From JAMXLO01 sp963749575 (GTDB lineage Bacteria > Pseudomonadota > Alphaproteobacteria > Acetobacterales > Acetobacteraceae), in the NCBI GenBank assembly GCA_963749575.1, contig CAVVNM010000023.1, forward strand, positions 248,001 to 312,000: DNA of 64,000 nt, in the 5' to 3' direction. The position numbers were made by a program, and so were the translations under genes. The notes under the pieces are model-generated. The model was not told the origin of the DNA and did not search any database. It was given only the letters and a program-made list of their open reading frames with translations. Below, one piece after another: positions 29,033 to 38,289 of this stretch (within the stretch, counting starts at the first letter, position 1; the number at the start of each line of letters is the position of its first letter).

Positions 29033-30001
29033 CTATCGGTCGATCCATCCAACCCACTCCCGCGCGGCCTGCCGCAAACCCCACCGCGGCACAAACCCGG
29101 TATCCCGCGCCAGCTTCCCGATCGCCATCGGCCCGCGGTGAAATCCGGTGTGGCTGTCGACATTCCCAATCTCGTGCGGCGCGGCGCGGCGCCAGCGAAA
29201 CCCCGGCGCCGCCCGCGCCAGTGCCTCACACCACATCTCCGCCGACCCGAGCCGCCCGCTCCCCAGATTGTAAACCGTGCGCGTCAAGGCCGGCGCATCG
29301 GCCAGCCGCACCAGCCCGTCCGCCACATCACGGGAAAACACGAAATCGCCGCGCCAGGCCGGCGCCAGCACCGCTTCCTCGCCGCGCCGCGCACACTCCA
29401 GCGCCTGCAACATCGGCGATAGCGTGTCGCGCACGCCGGTGGCGTATTCCCACGGCCCATACACGCTGCCGAGTCGCGCCGCGGCGAAGCGCACCCCCTG
29501 GGTCTCCGCCACGCGCGGCAGCAGCGTCTCCGCCGCGCGCTTGGTCAAGCCATACAGGCTCACCGGCGCCGGCGTCAGACCGTCTTCGTCGATCAGCGGC
29601 ACATCGCGCGCCGCGGCGCCGTAGATCGCGCCGGAACTCGAATAGACGTACCGGGGCACGCCGCGTCGCGCCGCCGCCATCAGCGTGGCCACCGCGGCTT
29701 GGACGTTCACCGCCACGATGCCTTCCGGATCGGCCTTCTCGCGCGCGGCGCCGGCGGTAATCACGGCGCAATGGATCACCGCCTCCACCGGTGCCACGGT
29801 GAGCGCGCGCCGCAGATCGGCTGCCGACAGGATAGAGCCTCCGATCAGCGTGAACCGACCCGGCAGGACGGCGAAAGTGCGGACAGCGCGTTCGGGCAAC
29901 GCGATGCGGTCGAGCCCGACCACGTCGCGGCCGGCGGTCAGCAGGTGCTCCACGATGTTCAGTGCGACGAAGCCGGCGGCGCCGGTGATCAGGATGGCCA
30001 T
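29033..30001 (-). CDS. NAD-dependent epimerase/dehydratase (extended SDR)
   Basis: Intact, 322 residues from the ATG at 30001. Rossmann motif TGAAGFVALNIVEHL (GxxGxxG), catalytic tyrosine and lysine in SLYGLTKRAAE, serine at YVYSSSGAIYGAA, and ARLGSVYGPWEYATGVRD. It probably acts on a nucleotide sugar or a sugar acid of the D-erythronate dehydrogenase/uronate-type group. Its own 3' end is duplicated at 26925-27190. It is the last clearly core-like protein gene before the tRNA that begins the accessory region. Confidence 0.88.
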   Translation of the reverse strand: MAILITGAAGFVALNIVEHLLTAGRDVVGLDRIALPERAVRTFAVLPGRFTLIGGSILSAADLRRALTVAPVEAVIHCAVITAGAAREKADPEGIVAVNVQAAVATLMAAARRGVPRYVYSSSGAIYGAAARDVPLIDEDGLTPAPVSLYGLTKRAAETLLPRVAETQGVRFAAARLGSVYGPWEYATGVRDTLSPMLQALECARRGEEAVLAPAWRGDFVFSRDVADGLVRLADAPALTRTVYNLGSGRLGSAEMWCEALARAAPGFRWRRAAPHEIGNVDSHTGFHRGPMAIGKLARDTGFVPRWGLRQAAREWVGWIDR

Positions 30002-30122
30002 GGGTGGATTACAGACCCGGGGGTTCCGGCTGCGCAACCGGTGCGCGCGAGCGGATTGACCTGCGTCCGAGGCCGAGCGTTGCGGGTTGCCCGCTCCGCT
30101 GGTAAACCGACGGCCTCGCGGT

Positions 30123-30199
30123 CGGAGCGTAGCGCAGTCTGGTAGCGCATCAGTCTGGGGGACTGGGGGTCGTGGGTTCAAATCCCGCCGCTCCGACCA
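30123..30199 (+). tRNA. tRNA-Pro (GGG)
   Basis: 77 nt cloverleaf. The acceptor CGGAGCG pairs with CGCTCCG; D-loop AGCGCAGTCTGGTAGCGC; the anticodon stem TCAGT/ACTGG encloses loop CTGGGGG with anticodon GGG; T-arm GTGGGTTCAAATCCCGC; ACCA is encoded. The gene marks the border between core genes and a phage/IS-rich region, a typical integration site, though no integrase or repeated 3' end was found. Confidence 0.95.
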
Positions 30200-30442
30200 A
30201 TGGTTTCAATCAGTTAGCGGTCGCGCTGCTACCCCAGATCCAAGCTGGGTAGCGCAGGGGTATCAAAAGGCCTCATTTGGGGCCGTTCTGCGCATTGGGC
30301 GTGAGCATTGTCACCCGTTCGCCGATGAACGTGGTGGTTAATCTCCCCCCACGGTCGTCGATTAACCCGGTCTGACCATCCGCCACGACCGTCGGGGATG
30401 TCCTCAGCCACTCTAACTCTGGCGAGCCCGGGGCCAGCCTAC
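30200..30442. other. tRNA-proximal stretch without clear gene
   Basis: No convincing reading frame; short inverted segments such as GCGCTGCTACCCCAGATCC/GGGTAGCGC near 30220-30260 could fold after the tRNA. If an integration site was here, its scar is not recognisable. Confidence 0.3.
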
Positions 30443-30862
30443 CTATCCGCGACAGCCGTGATCCGGACCGGTCGTCCTTCCCGACTTGTCGTATCCCCAT
30501 CCGTTCGCCCTCCGGAGCGATCGGCGGTTCTCGGCAATGGATCGATGGGCCGCCGTCGGCGGGAGCTGTCCAGGCCGGGGGTGCCCGCCCAGGTGCCCGC
30601 CCCCCTCGTGATACGCGGCTTGAGGATTGCCCACAGGGCGATGGGCGCGCGGCCGGGACGCTCTCCAGTCGTGTAGCCAGCACGCGTGCGAGACGCGGGA
30701 CGGGTCGCAGTGATCGGCCCAGGGGTGAGCGGTGTTCAGTGCGCCGTAGCGTTGGGTATACGCCCTGCCGAACGGCTAGCTGCTGTGTCCCGTGTGGGTG
30801 ACATAGCGCGCGTCCTGATGGGACCACAGTGGATTCTCGTGACAGGTTGCATAGGTGGTCAT
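30443..30862 (-). CDS. Phage-like ORF interrupted by an in-frame amber codon
   Basis: A strong site (AAGGAG, 7 nt upstream) precedes the ATG at 30862. MTTYATCHENPLWSHQDARY...HTGHSS ends at a TAG (30778-30776), but the same frame then stays open for 111 more codons (FGRAYTQRYGALNTAHPWAD, HACWLHDWRASRPR) to 30443. Either a 28-residue peptide is made, or the full 139-codon frame is a suppressor-dependent or mutated gene. Four bases separate it from the preceding gene. No family is recognised. Confidence 0.4.
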
Positions 30863-30866
30863 TGGC

Positions 30867-31195
30867 TTACTCCTTCTCCGTGTCGGTCGGTGCGCGCTTG
30901 GAGATGCACTCGAAAGGCCGCTCGCCTGGCAGAGGGTTATCGGCAAGGATTGCCTGCGCGCGGTTGAAAGCGCGCGAGGCGCGATGCCATGCTGGCATGC
31001 CCACATTCCTTCGAGCGATGGCGATGCGGTTGTCGGCGTTTTCCGCCGTTATACTAGCTGGCACGCTGCGACGCGGGCGTGGTTGCGTGCGACGACGGAG
31101 GAACAATCGGCGGCATCGCGGTTGGCACGCGCCATGCGCTCGAGCGCCATGGCACTTGCTCGCGTGGTACGAACGATGGCGGCAGGGTTTGTCAT
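30867..31195 (-). CDS. Phage-like small protein, one frame break
   Basis: The start at 31195 gives MTNPAAIVRTTRASAMALER and RDAADCSSVVARNHARVAAC; after a break near 31055 it continues NADNRIAIARRNVGMPAWHR and NPLPGERPFECISKRAPTDT, then EKE and stop. About 109 residues, basic and helical. No family recognised. It sits directly before the amber-containing ORF and reads in the same direction as the DUF7227-like gene. Confidence 0.45.
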
Positions 31196-31300
31196 GGATC
31201 TTTTTTCTTTACGATACAAAATGATAGTTGCGGGCGGCCGACACGGAGAAAGCGGAGTTCGCCGACGCGGAAATAATGGAAGCGAGGATGAGCATGGTGC

Positions 31301-32038
31301 TTAGCCACGCGCCACGGCGGCAGCGGCATTGCGATACGTTCCGTGCGCCGGGAATCCCACGATGGTTGTCCGCTTCGCGCGAGCGCACAGCAGGCAGGAG
31401 GCGCATGTCACATCGCTGCGGTAAGTGGCCGGGCACGTGACCACACGCCGCCCAGCGGGTGTCACAGCGTCCGCACGCGCGCCGTCTGTGGCGTCAAGCA
31501 CGACAACCACCGGGCCGATGTTCAGACGGGCCAACTCATCCGCTTCGGTGAGCGTGTCGGCGCTGAGATTGATCACGAACCCGCCGGCGTTCGCATTGGC
31601 TATCGCGCGACGGTTCGCGATGTGTTTCGCGTCGACCGGCTTGTGACTATAGGTCCAGCCCAGCTTTCCGCGATTGGCATTTACCAGCGCGCTCAGCTTG
31701 GCGGCATCGATCACATCGCCATCGCCCGGCAAGTCGCCGGCTTGATTGTGACGCCACCGTTGACCGATAGGCAGCGCGGCAATCTGCGCCGTGAATTTAT
31801 CCCACGGATCGCCGGCTTTACCCTCGGTCACCTTGTGCCAATGCAGGCTCATCGGCCCGCTTGCCGCGTAGCAGCCCTTTGACTTCAGCGGGCACGCGTC
31901 GGGACAAGTAGCGGCCGACGATGTTGAAACTGGAATGCCGCCGACTTTCTTGTTGCGACTTTTCAACGTCAAATGGACGTATGACGTGCGCAGGCCCACG
32001 TCGGCCCGCTGTCCGTTTGATCCTGTCGTAATGCTCAT
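31301..32038 (-). CDS. Phage-type protein resembling DUF7227
   Basis: Intact, 245 residues from the internal ATG at 32038 (MSITTGSNGQRADVGLRTSY). A cysteine motif CPDACPLKSKGCYA lies near residue 45 and a second cluster CPATYRSDVTCASCLLCARA near the C-terminus, followed by RTTIVGFPAHG. I associate this pattern with an uncharacterised protein family of phages and prophages (DUF7227-like); the cysteines may hold metal or an Fe-S cluster. It is the best evidence for phage origin of this segment. Confidence 0.65.
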   Translation of the reverse strand: MSITTGSNGQRADVGLRTSYVHLTLKSRNKKVGGIPVSTSSAATCPDACPLKSKGCYAASGPMSLHWHKVTEGKAGDPWDKFTAQIAALPIGQRWRHNQAGDLPGDGDVIDAAKLSALVNANRGKLGWTYSHKPVDAKHIANRRAIANANAGGFVINLSADTLTEADELARLNIGPVVVVLDATDGARADAVTPAGRRVVTCPATYRSDVTCASCLLCARAKRTTIVGFPAHGTYRNAAAAVARG

Positions 32039-32109
32039 AACTAAACACTCACCCGAGCGCCGCATCGCGTGATTGCGTGCCGCTACCAGGGCGGGGTTCG
32101 ATTTAATCG

Positions 32110-32190
32110 GGAGCGATCGACGGGGGGGTGCACCCCCACTACCCGGGGGTGGGACCTGTCCGGTGGTATACCCCCCCGGCGCCGGCGTTA
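32110..32190. promoter_or_regulatory. G/C-tract palindrome cluster upstream of the phage-type gene
   Basis: A perfect 14-bp palindrome GGGGGTGCACCCCC (32124-32137) is followed by CCCGGGGGTGGG and by GGTATACC running into seven C's. It lies between the minus-strand phage genes and plus-strand small frames, where an operator or origin-like site would be expected. Function is inference. Confidence 0.35.
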
Positions 32191-32398
32191 GGCATGTCGC
32201 TCACACGTCCAGCACATCCAAAGGTGTCGTTAGGTGATAATAACGGGCTACCGTGGGGTCCGGACCCTTCGCCCTGTGCCGCTCGTATGCGCAGTCTGCT
32301 TCTGACCGGGCCGCGATCCTGGACCGGCAGAAATGGTGGAATGACGATGAATACCGACGCAATGAAATCCAACCTGAAGACGACCTAACGTTGCCCCA

Positions 32399-32647
32399 AT
32401 GCGAAAGCGCAGTGGACCCAGGTACCCCATCATCGAAACCGGCTTGGTTTCGGACCTCGGCTGCTACGCCAAGAGGGGTGAGCTATTCTTGACAACCCGG
32501 ATCACCAGGACCGATGCAGACCGGATCAGAGAGGAAATGAGGTCGCGCTCTCGGTCGGTGACCGGTTACTCGCACGTCTGCTTCGAGCCCCCCGAAAAGC
32601 TCGATCCGCCGGTTTACTTCGAGCCGCTGCCGACTGACGAGGTCTGA
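32399..32647 (+). CDS. Small phage-like hypothetical protein
   Basis: 82 residues, MRKRSGPRYPIIETGLVSDL, then GCYAKRGELFLTTRITRTDA, DRIREEMRSRS and a C-terminal acidic stretch with EPPEKLDPPVYFEPLP. Reads as coding (balanced composition, few Ala/Arg runs). No family known; the start is not certain. Confidence 0.42.
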   Translation: MRKRSGPRYPIIETGLVSDLGCYAKRGELFLTTRITRTDADRIREEMRSRSRSVTGYSHVCFEPPEKLDPPVYFEPLPTDEV

Positions 32648-33310
32648 CACTCATGACGAGCACCAGAAGTTGGCAGAACCTTGCTGGACGGATGGTCATG
32701 CGTTGACGCGCGACGGCGTGGTAGTTTGCGATACCACATGCTGATGTCGCAAAAGTCGACCTCGACCCTCGATGCCTATGCGGGAAAGCGGCGAGGGCGG
32801 GAAAGCGATGGTTGAGGCATGCACACGGGTTAATGGAGATCATTCAGCCGAATTCCAGCGTCCGACGGTGTTCGCGACGGTCAGGGTAATGTCGTCAACG
32901 GTTGGCGTTGACGGTATGTAATGGACGGGATCGCAGGTTCAAATCGGGGGCACGAACCGACGATCCCACCATTCAACCGTGCCCATCTGAATCCGCCCGA
33001 GCCTCGACATTGCCCTCTCGCAGTGGCAACGCGGGTGTGCATCGCGCAGGGCACGCCAACGTGCAGGGGGTTAGGAACAGAGGCAGAGAGGCCGGCGGCA
33101 CAAAAGCCTGGGGGAGGCCCTGGGCAGGCATCGGGGATGATGCCCGCCCGCGCCCGCGCCGGCGACCCCATCCCTTTTGGAGCAGGCCACGGTTTCTGTA
33201 CCCGCCGGACCCCTGACGGCCCGTCGCGTGATCGAGAAAATCGTCGCGCGACTCCCCGTCCCGCGGGAGGCCACGCAGTCCCCCAGCCATATTATCCTTA
33301 ACAAGCAGAA
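32648..33310. other. Stretch without clear gene, containing a tRNA-like hairpin
   Basis: No supported coding sequence. It includes the hairpin at 32927-32971 listed separately and GC-biased open frames on both strands that I take to be shadows. Confidence 0.4.
32927..32971 (+). other. tRNA-like minihelix with ACCA tail
   Basis: GGGATCG (32927-32933) pairs with CGATCCC (32961-32967); inside, GGTTC pairs with GAACC, with a 13-nt loop containing AAATC, and ACCA follows directly. Upstream, TGTAAT then GGGATCGCAGGTTCAAATC resembles the anticodon-to-T-arm part of tRNA-Thr(TGT). A full cloverleaf cannot be drawn. It may be a decayed tRNA, an attachment-site remnant or a chance hairpin. Confidence 0.35.
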
Positions 33311-33311
33311 A

Positions 33312-33336
33312 GCGCCTCACGACTACGTGAGGGCGT
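33312..33336. terminator. Terminator-like hairpin
   Basis: GCGCCTCACG pairs with CGTGAGG(G)CGT around ACTA, with one bulged G. An A-rich tract (CAGAAA) precedes and TTGTCATT follows. It sits in the gap before the Z1-domain gene and could end transcription from either side. Confidence 0.35.
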
Positions 33337-33479
33337 TGTCATTGCGCAATTGCCTTAGCCGGCTAGCCGACGACACGCTGAATTCTCGCCGTGTGGGGGG
33401 TCCTAATGGGATTATCTTGCTCCATCACTCCTGGAATTTCGGAATTTTACAGAGGAGAGAGGCTCATTGATGGTCTGGC

Positions 33480-34825
33480 AGGATGGTGGTGCCCCAGGAT
33501 ATTATGGCCGTCTCCGCGCCAAGCGGGAGGACGACGACGCCTTGGCCCAATGCGTCGAGAACGTTGTCGACCGGCTCGAAACGTGTCCACCACCGGGGAG
33601 CAGCCAGGCATGCTGCTCGGCAAAATTCAGTCCGGCAAGACACGGGCTTTGTCGGCGTGACCGCGCGCGCCTTCGACCGCGGATTCAACATCGCCGTCGT
33701 GCTGACGAAAGGCACCAAGACGCTATCCGCTCAGACCGTGGCCCGTCTCGGCAAGGATTTCGCGGAATTCATCGAGGATGACGAGCTTCTGTCCTCGACA
33801 TCATGAAGATGCCGGGCAAGCTGACCCGCAACGAGCTGCGCCGAAAGATCGTGGTTGTCGCCAAGAAGCAGGCGCATAATCTCGACCGCCTTATTGAATT
33901 CATCAACGACAATGCGGCGCTGAAGAACGGCAGATTGCTGCTCGTTGACGACGAGGCCGACCTCGCCAGCGTCCGCTTCGTCCGGCCACAGGGACAGGCG
34001 GCGATCGAGCAGGGCAAAATCGCCGAGCGCATGGACGATCTGCGGCGTCTGGTAAGCAAGATCGCGTTCCTCCAGGTCACCGCGACGCCCTATTCCCTGT
34101 ATCTCCAGCCGGAGGGCTATGAGACCCCGGCGCGAATTACGTCTTCAAGCCCAAGAAGCCGGCCTTCACCGAGCTGCTGCCAATCCATAACGGCTACGTT
34201 GGTGGCGATGATTACTTCGGCGCGTTCGACCACGACGACCCGCGATCGGCCTTGAATGTCGAGGTGACAATGCAGGAGCAGGATGCGCTGCGGCGGCCGG
34301 ATCAGCGGCGCATCAGCCGGGATCGCGTGCTCGACAGCCCCAACACCGTCGGCATCCGGCGCGCGATCATGACCTTCATCGTCGCCGCCAATGTTCGCCG
34401 CTGGCAGCAGGAGGCGGCGGGTGAACGCAAGCAAATATGCGATGGTCATCCACAACGACACGCAGCGCGCCGCCCATGCCTGGCAGGAGCAGGTGATGGA
34501 CTGGATATTCCAGGCCATCCACGACGCCGCCACCAACAACCCTGCGCTTCTCCGACCGCTGTTCGATCCAGCCTTTGACGATCTTGCCCGCTCGGTGACC
34601 GCCAACGGGGGCGCCATGCCCGACAGGGAGGCGACCTTCGAGCGTTGCATCGACGCCGTGGCCGAGGATGACGTGGTCCGCGAGAAGGTGAATTCCGACC
34701 GGGATGTGATGGCCCTCCTGGACCAGAACGCCGAGCTGCGCCTGCGCACGCCCTACAACATCTTTGTCGGCGGCAACATTCTCGACCGCGGCATCACCAT
34801 TCCGAACCTGATCGCGTTCTATTGA
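33480..34825 (+). pseudogene. Z1-domain ATPase of a restriction-like conflict system, broken and truncated
   Basis: Pieces in several frames give MLLGKIQSGKTRA (Walker A), GFVGVTARAFDRGFNIAVVL, KLTRNELRRKIVVVAKKQAH, GRLLLVDDEADLASVRF (Walker B/DEAD-like), ISKIAFLQVTATPYSLYLQP-type motif III, KYAMVIHNDTQRAAHAWQEQ and NIFVGGNILDRGITIPNLIA. This is the Z1 family (PF10593), found with MutL-like ATPases and PD-(D/E)XK proteins in predicted restriction or repair islands. Frames change near 33650, 33800, 34130 and 34425; the C-terminal part stops early at FY, followed by a scrambled MQAD remnant. No intact partner gene is visible. Confidence 0.72.
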
Positions 34826-34852
34826 TGCAGGCCGACGAACGGAGGTGACCGA

Positions 34853-34954
34853 TGGTGGAGCGGCGTGAGCAGAACGAAACTCTGTTAGCCGATCAACAAG
34901 GACCCGATCAGGGTGGCTGGATCTTCCTCCTCTCGTCGTCCTGGCGCTAATTAT
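34853..34954 (+). CDS. Very short ORF after the Z1 gene
   Basis: A good site (GGAGGTGACC) precedes ATG GTG GAG, giving MVERREQNETLLADQQGPDQ and then a stop after about 33 codons. It is most likely the surviving start of the next gene of the Z1 cluster. Confidence 0.3.
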
Positions 34955-35450
34955 CTTGTGCTCCAGGGTGCTCTTCCGTAGGGGGTTGTCTTAACTGACC
35001 TGGTCAGGACTCCCTCGGTGGCAGCGCGCCGCCAGGGCGGATCGTGCGGGCAAGGAACGCCCTCACCCGCGCCGTGGCCTCGTGGTCCCTCGCCGCATGG
35101 CACAGCTTCGTCAGCTTCCGGTGACGATCGCCGGCTTCTTAGAGGTGCCGGTTTCCGATCATCGTTGGCCGGAGACGGAGCAAGTGACGGCGGAGGGCTC
35201 GGCCTTACGCTTCCCTCCGCCGGGAAAAGTAGCGCGCTTGGTGACCAGCGGCACCGCCTTTCTTCAGCGTCGGTCGTCTGCAGCGGTGCGCGTAGCTGAC
35301 GACGCGGCCGGGCATGGGTCGGCTTCCTCGGACGTGCTGCAGGTGGGAGACGGTGGCCCACTGCCTGCGAGAGGGTGTCCAAAACACACGGCAGAGGCCG
35401 AGGGTGGCCGCCTCGACGCAGCGGAGCGAGTGAAACGCCGCACCAGCTTC
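34955..35450. other. Stretch without recognised gene
   Basis: Open frames exist on both strands. The most protein-like piece is on the minus strand ending at 35004 (RKLTKLCHAARDHEATARVR, AFLARTIRPGGALPPRES), but no start or family could be assigned. Confidence 0.3.
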
Positions 35451-37031
35451 CTATCGGAGACGCCAGGCCGGCATTTCTGCGATCTGTCCCAGGTACTCGA
35501 TCTTGAAATTGTCTTTGATGAAGTCAGTGACTTCGGCCTTGGAGAGTCCCATACCGGCAAAGTCGCCCATGCGCCGTTCCAGTCATACGGGTCAAGCACA
35601 TTGAACACGATAACCTTGCCTCCGGCGTCCAGGGTGGCAAGCACCTCGCCCCGTATGCGGGCGAATGCCTGATCCGGATCCTTGGACTGCTTGATGATCG
35701 TATCAATCGCCAGGGACCTCACGTCCGGCACATAAAAAAAGCCAAGATAGTGGGTTCCGGGATAGGTGACAAAATACAGAATCAGGCCGCTTTTCGAGTA
35801 CATGCTGTCGATTTCTATGTTTGTACTTGTGGAGGGGGTAGGTGGCCTGCGGGATGGGGTGGGCACATCGTCAGGTTCACGATAAGCGTGCCGATCGACC
35901 ACAGCGGAAGCGTCCATCGGACGATTGTCTGAGGCACGACCTGGAGGAACAGAATTATGGTCGGTGCCGAGAGCTGGAACCAATGCTCGGGGTTGTTCAT
36001 CCCGTAGTAGATCGTCCAGGACTGTGCTCCGCACAGAAATGCCACCGGCGCCCAGCAGGAGGCGCTCGGGCTACCGATCGAACCGTCCGAACATAGATGA
36101 AAGCCAGCAGACCGCAGGTGGCGCCGACCGGCATCGTCTGCCAAAACAGCCGCGGAATGTAGGGACGAAGGTCGTCGATCTGTCCGCCAAGGAAGGCACG
36201 GAAAACTGCTCCCAGATCGGGTGCAGCAACGAAATTGTTGACTGTGCCGAAGGCCAGTCGGGCAAGACTGATGATCGAGATTGTGGGCGCCGAGGCGGAG
36301 GGGCGCATCCCGGCCTTCAGCGCGACGGAGTTATGCAGACCGGCAATCGTGATCGGCTGACCTGCAAACGCGATATAGCCAAAGGCGACACACGCGCCGA
36401 ATACGATTGTGCAGACCCCACCGAACAGGATCACGTTGGCAACAGCGCTAGCCAAAGACCGGCGGTGTCGCGCCGATATTATGAATACGGCAGCGGTCGC
36501 AAACGGAATGGTCGCCAGACTGCTCGCCAGGAATGCTCCCCCAAGCCCCAGGAAGATCGCGCAGCCGACGAGGCGGCGCGAGGCTCCCGGCTCCGGGGAT
36601 TCCCGCTCCCAGACAATTAGCAGGAATAGGGCGGCATTCACGAATGGGAAAGCCAGCAGCTTCATGTGGCCGCTCGGTGCCAAAGTGATCAGGCTACAAC
36701 TGGCAGCCAGCAACAGACTGCTCAGAACCCGGTGCAAAGCGGGAACATTCAGCCGGCAGAGCGTGTAGTGGAAGATAGCAATCGCCGCAGCCGTGGCGAA
36801 GGTGTTTATGTGCTTCTGGCTTTGCTCGGCGGTTTCACCGAAACCTAAAAGCCGATGCCACAGCAAGGTGGCCGGCTGCATAAAGATATGAGCGATGTCC
36901 CAGAGATACCTCCCACTGTTGACCTTGTCGGACAGCCCGGCGGCGTCATGGAAGGGAAGCTCGCCATACAGCGCGACATAGAAGCAACCAGCGGCCACGA
37001 ACGCCAGGAGTGCCTCCGCGGGCCTGGGCAA
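35451..37031 (-). CDS. Polytopic glycosyltransferase-like membrane protein, frame broken
   Basis: From about 37031 (start uncertain) the minus strand encodes many hydrophobic helices: EALLAFVAAGCFYVALYGEL, PATLLWHRLLGFGETAEQSQ, FLGLGGAFLASSLATIPFAT, ending after breaks near 36060, 35830 and 35540 with a soluble C-terminus (YFVTYPGTHYLGFFYVPDVR, DFAGMGLSKAEVTDFIKDNF, QIAEMPAWRLR). The layout resembles GT-C-type sugar transferases or uncharacterised lipid-glycan membrane enzymes, but no clear DD/DE loop is visible. It reads in the same direction as the GT2 gene that precedes it. Confidence 0.6.
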
Positions 37032-37176
37032 TCTCAGGGGCAGGCCAGTTTGTGTTAGTGCCAGAAACTGTCGCCAGACGACTGCTCATCGCAAGAATTC
37101 GCGATCATCGATCATTAAGCCGTCTTCCCTGTTCTCGGTTCAGGCGCGCCAGAGCCTGCTGCGGACTGCAGCAGCG

Positions 37177-38194
37177 TCATCGCTCCGGGTCGGCAGTCGC
37201 GGTCCGAAGAACCTGTTGCGAACGATTTGCTGGGCAGGCGCGCCGCTCAATGAGATACAGCGGCCGCTGTTTGACCTCATTGAAAACCCTGCCGAGATAC
37301 TCGCCGACGACTCCAACAGTTACCAGCTGCGCGGCGCCCAAAAACAGCACGACGGCCATCAGGCTGGGATATCCCGGCACCTCATTGCCGAATATCAGCG
37401 TTCGCACCAGCAGTTCAAAATAAAGATCGTAGAGGCCAGTCCGAAGATCAGCAGCCCCAGATACGTCGCGACCCGCAACGGGATCGTGGTGAAGCTGGTA
37501 ATGCCCTCGACTGCGAAATTCCAGAGTTGCCAATAGTTCCAGGCCGTCTGTCCGGAATGCCTCGGCTGGCGGTCGTAGGCCGCTACGGCGCAGCTCGAAA
37601 AACCCACCCAGGCGAACAGCTCTTCTCCAACGGCAGCCAGGGCGTTTCCCGGACCTCGCCGACGGCTGCAGCACCGACGCCGTGCCGCCAAATCACACGA
37701 ACATCAACGGCATCGCGCTGCAACGACACCGACGGCTGCCTTGGCCGATGCCGCCGGGAACACGCCTCGCGGCTCGTCGCACGCTTCAGCCAGGTTTCTC
37801 CTGGGGGCCGGCGGCGCTGAGCATAAACGGTGTCGAAGCCCCGCTGCCAGGCGGCCACCAACTCGGGAATGACTTCGGGAGGGTCCTGGAGATCGGCGTC
37901 CACCACGATCACCGCATCGCCGTGCGCATGATCCAGCCCGGCCGTGGTGGCGATCTCCTTGCCGAAGTTTCGCGACAGATTGACGATGGCGACGCGCGGA
38001 TCGCGCGCCCGCAGGTCCATCATCACCTCCAGTGTGCCATCCCGGCTGCCGTCGTTGACGAGAATCAGCTCCCACCTCTCTCCCAGGTTGTCCATCACCT
38101 GGGCGACGCGCGCGTGCAGAAGCGGAAGGTTCCGCTCCTCGTTGTAGGCGGGAGCGACTATTGAAAGCACAGGGCAGCAACGTTCGCTCTTCAT
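37177..38194 (-). CDS. GT2 polyprenyl-phosphate glycosyltransferase (DPM1/GtrB-like), frame broken
   Basis: MKSERCCPVLSIVAPAYNEE, LILVNDGSRDGTLEVMMDL (DD of the GT-A site), VVDADLQDPPEVIPELVAAW and GFDTVYAQRRRPPGETWLKR mark the catalytic domain. After frame changes near 37770, 37640 and 37400, the C-terminus supplies LFAWVGF, NYWQLWNFAVEGITSFTTIP and the two-helix anchor (ATYLGLLIFGLASTIF, LMAVVLFLGAAQLVTVGVVG) ending GEYLGRVFNEVKQRPLYLIE. These enzymes load a sugar onto undecaprenyl phosphate for later transfer by GT-C enzymes such as its neighbour. Confidence 0.82.
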
Positions 38195-38289
38195 TCAACC
38201 AACCAAAATAAGGGCACCGATTGGCTTTGGCATCGGCATTGTCTTTATAGCGGCAGGCTCGCCTATTTGTATATAATAATCACTCCGCC

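Noticed and set aside
30200..33480. Integrase or attachment repeat for a prophage at the tRNA
   Set aside because: No tyrosine or serine recombinase motif and no second copy of the tRNA end were found.
33480..34825. Helicase or UvrD reading of the Z1 gene
   Set aside because: Only the Walker motifs are shared; the order GKIQSGKT, VDDEAD, VTATP, GGNILDRG is specific to the Z1 family.
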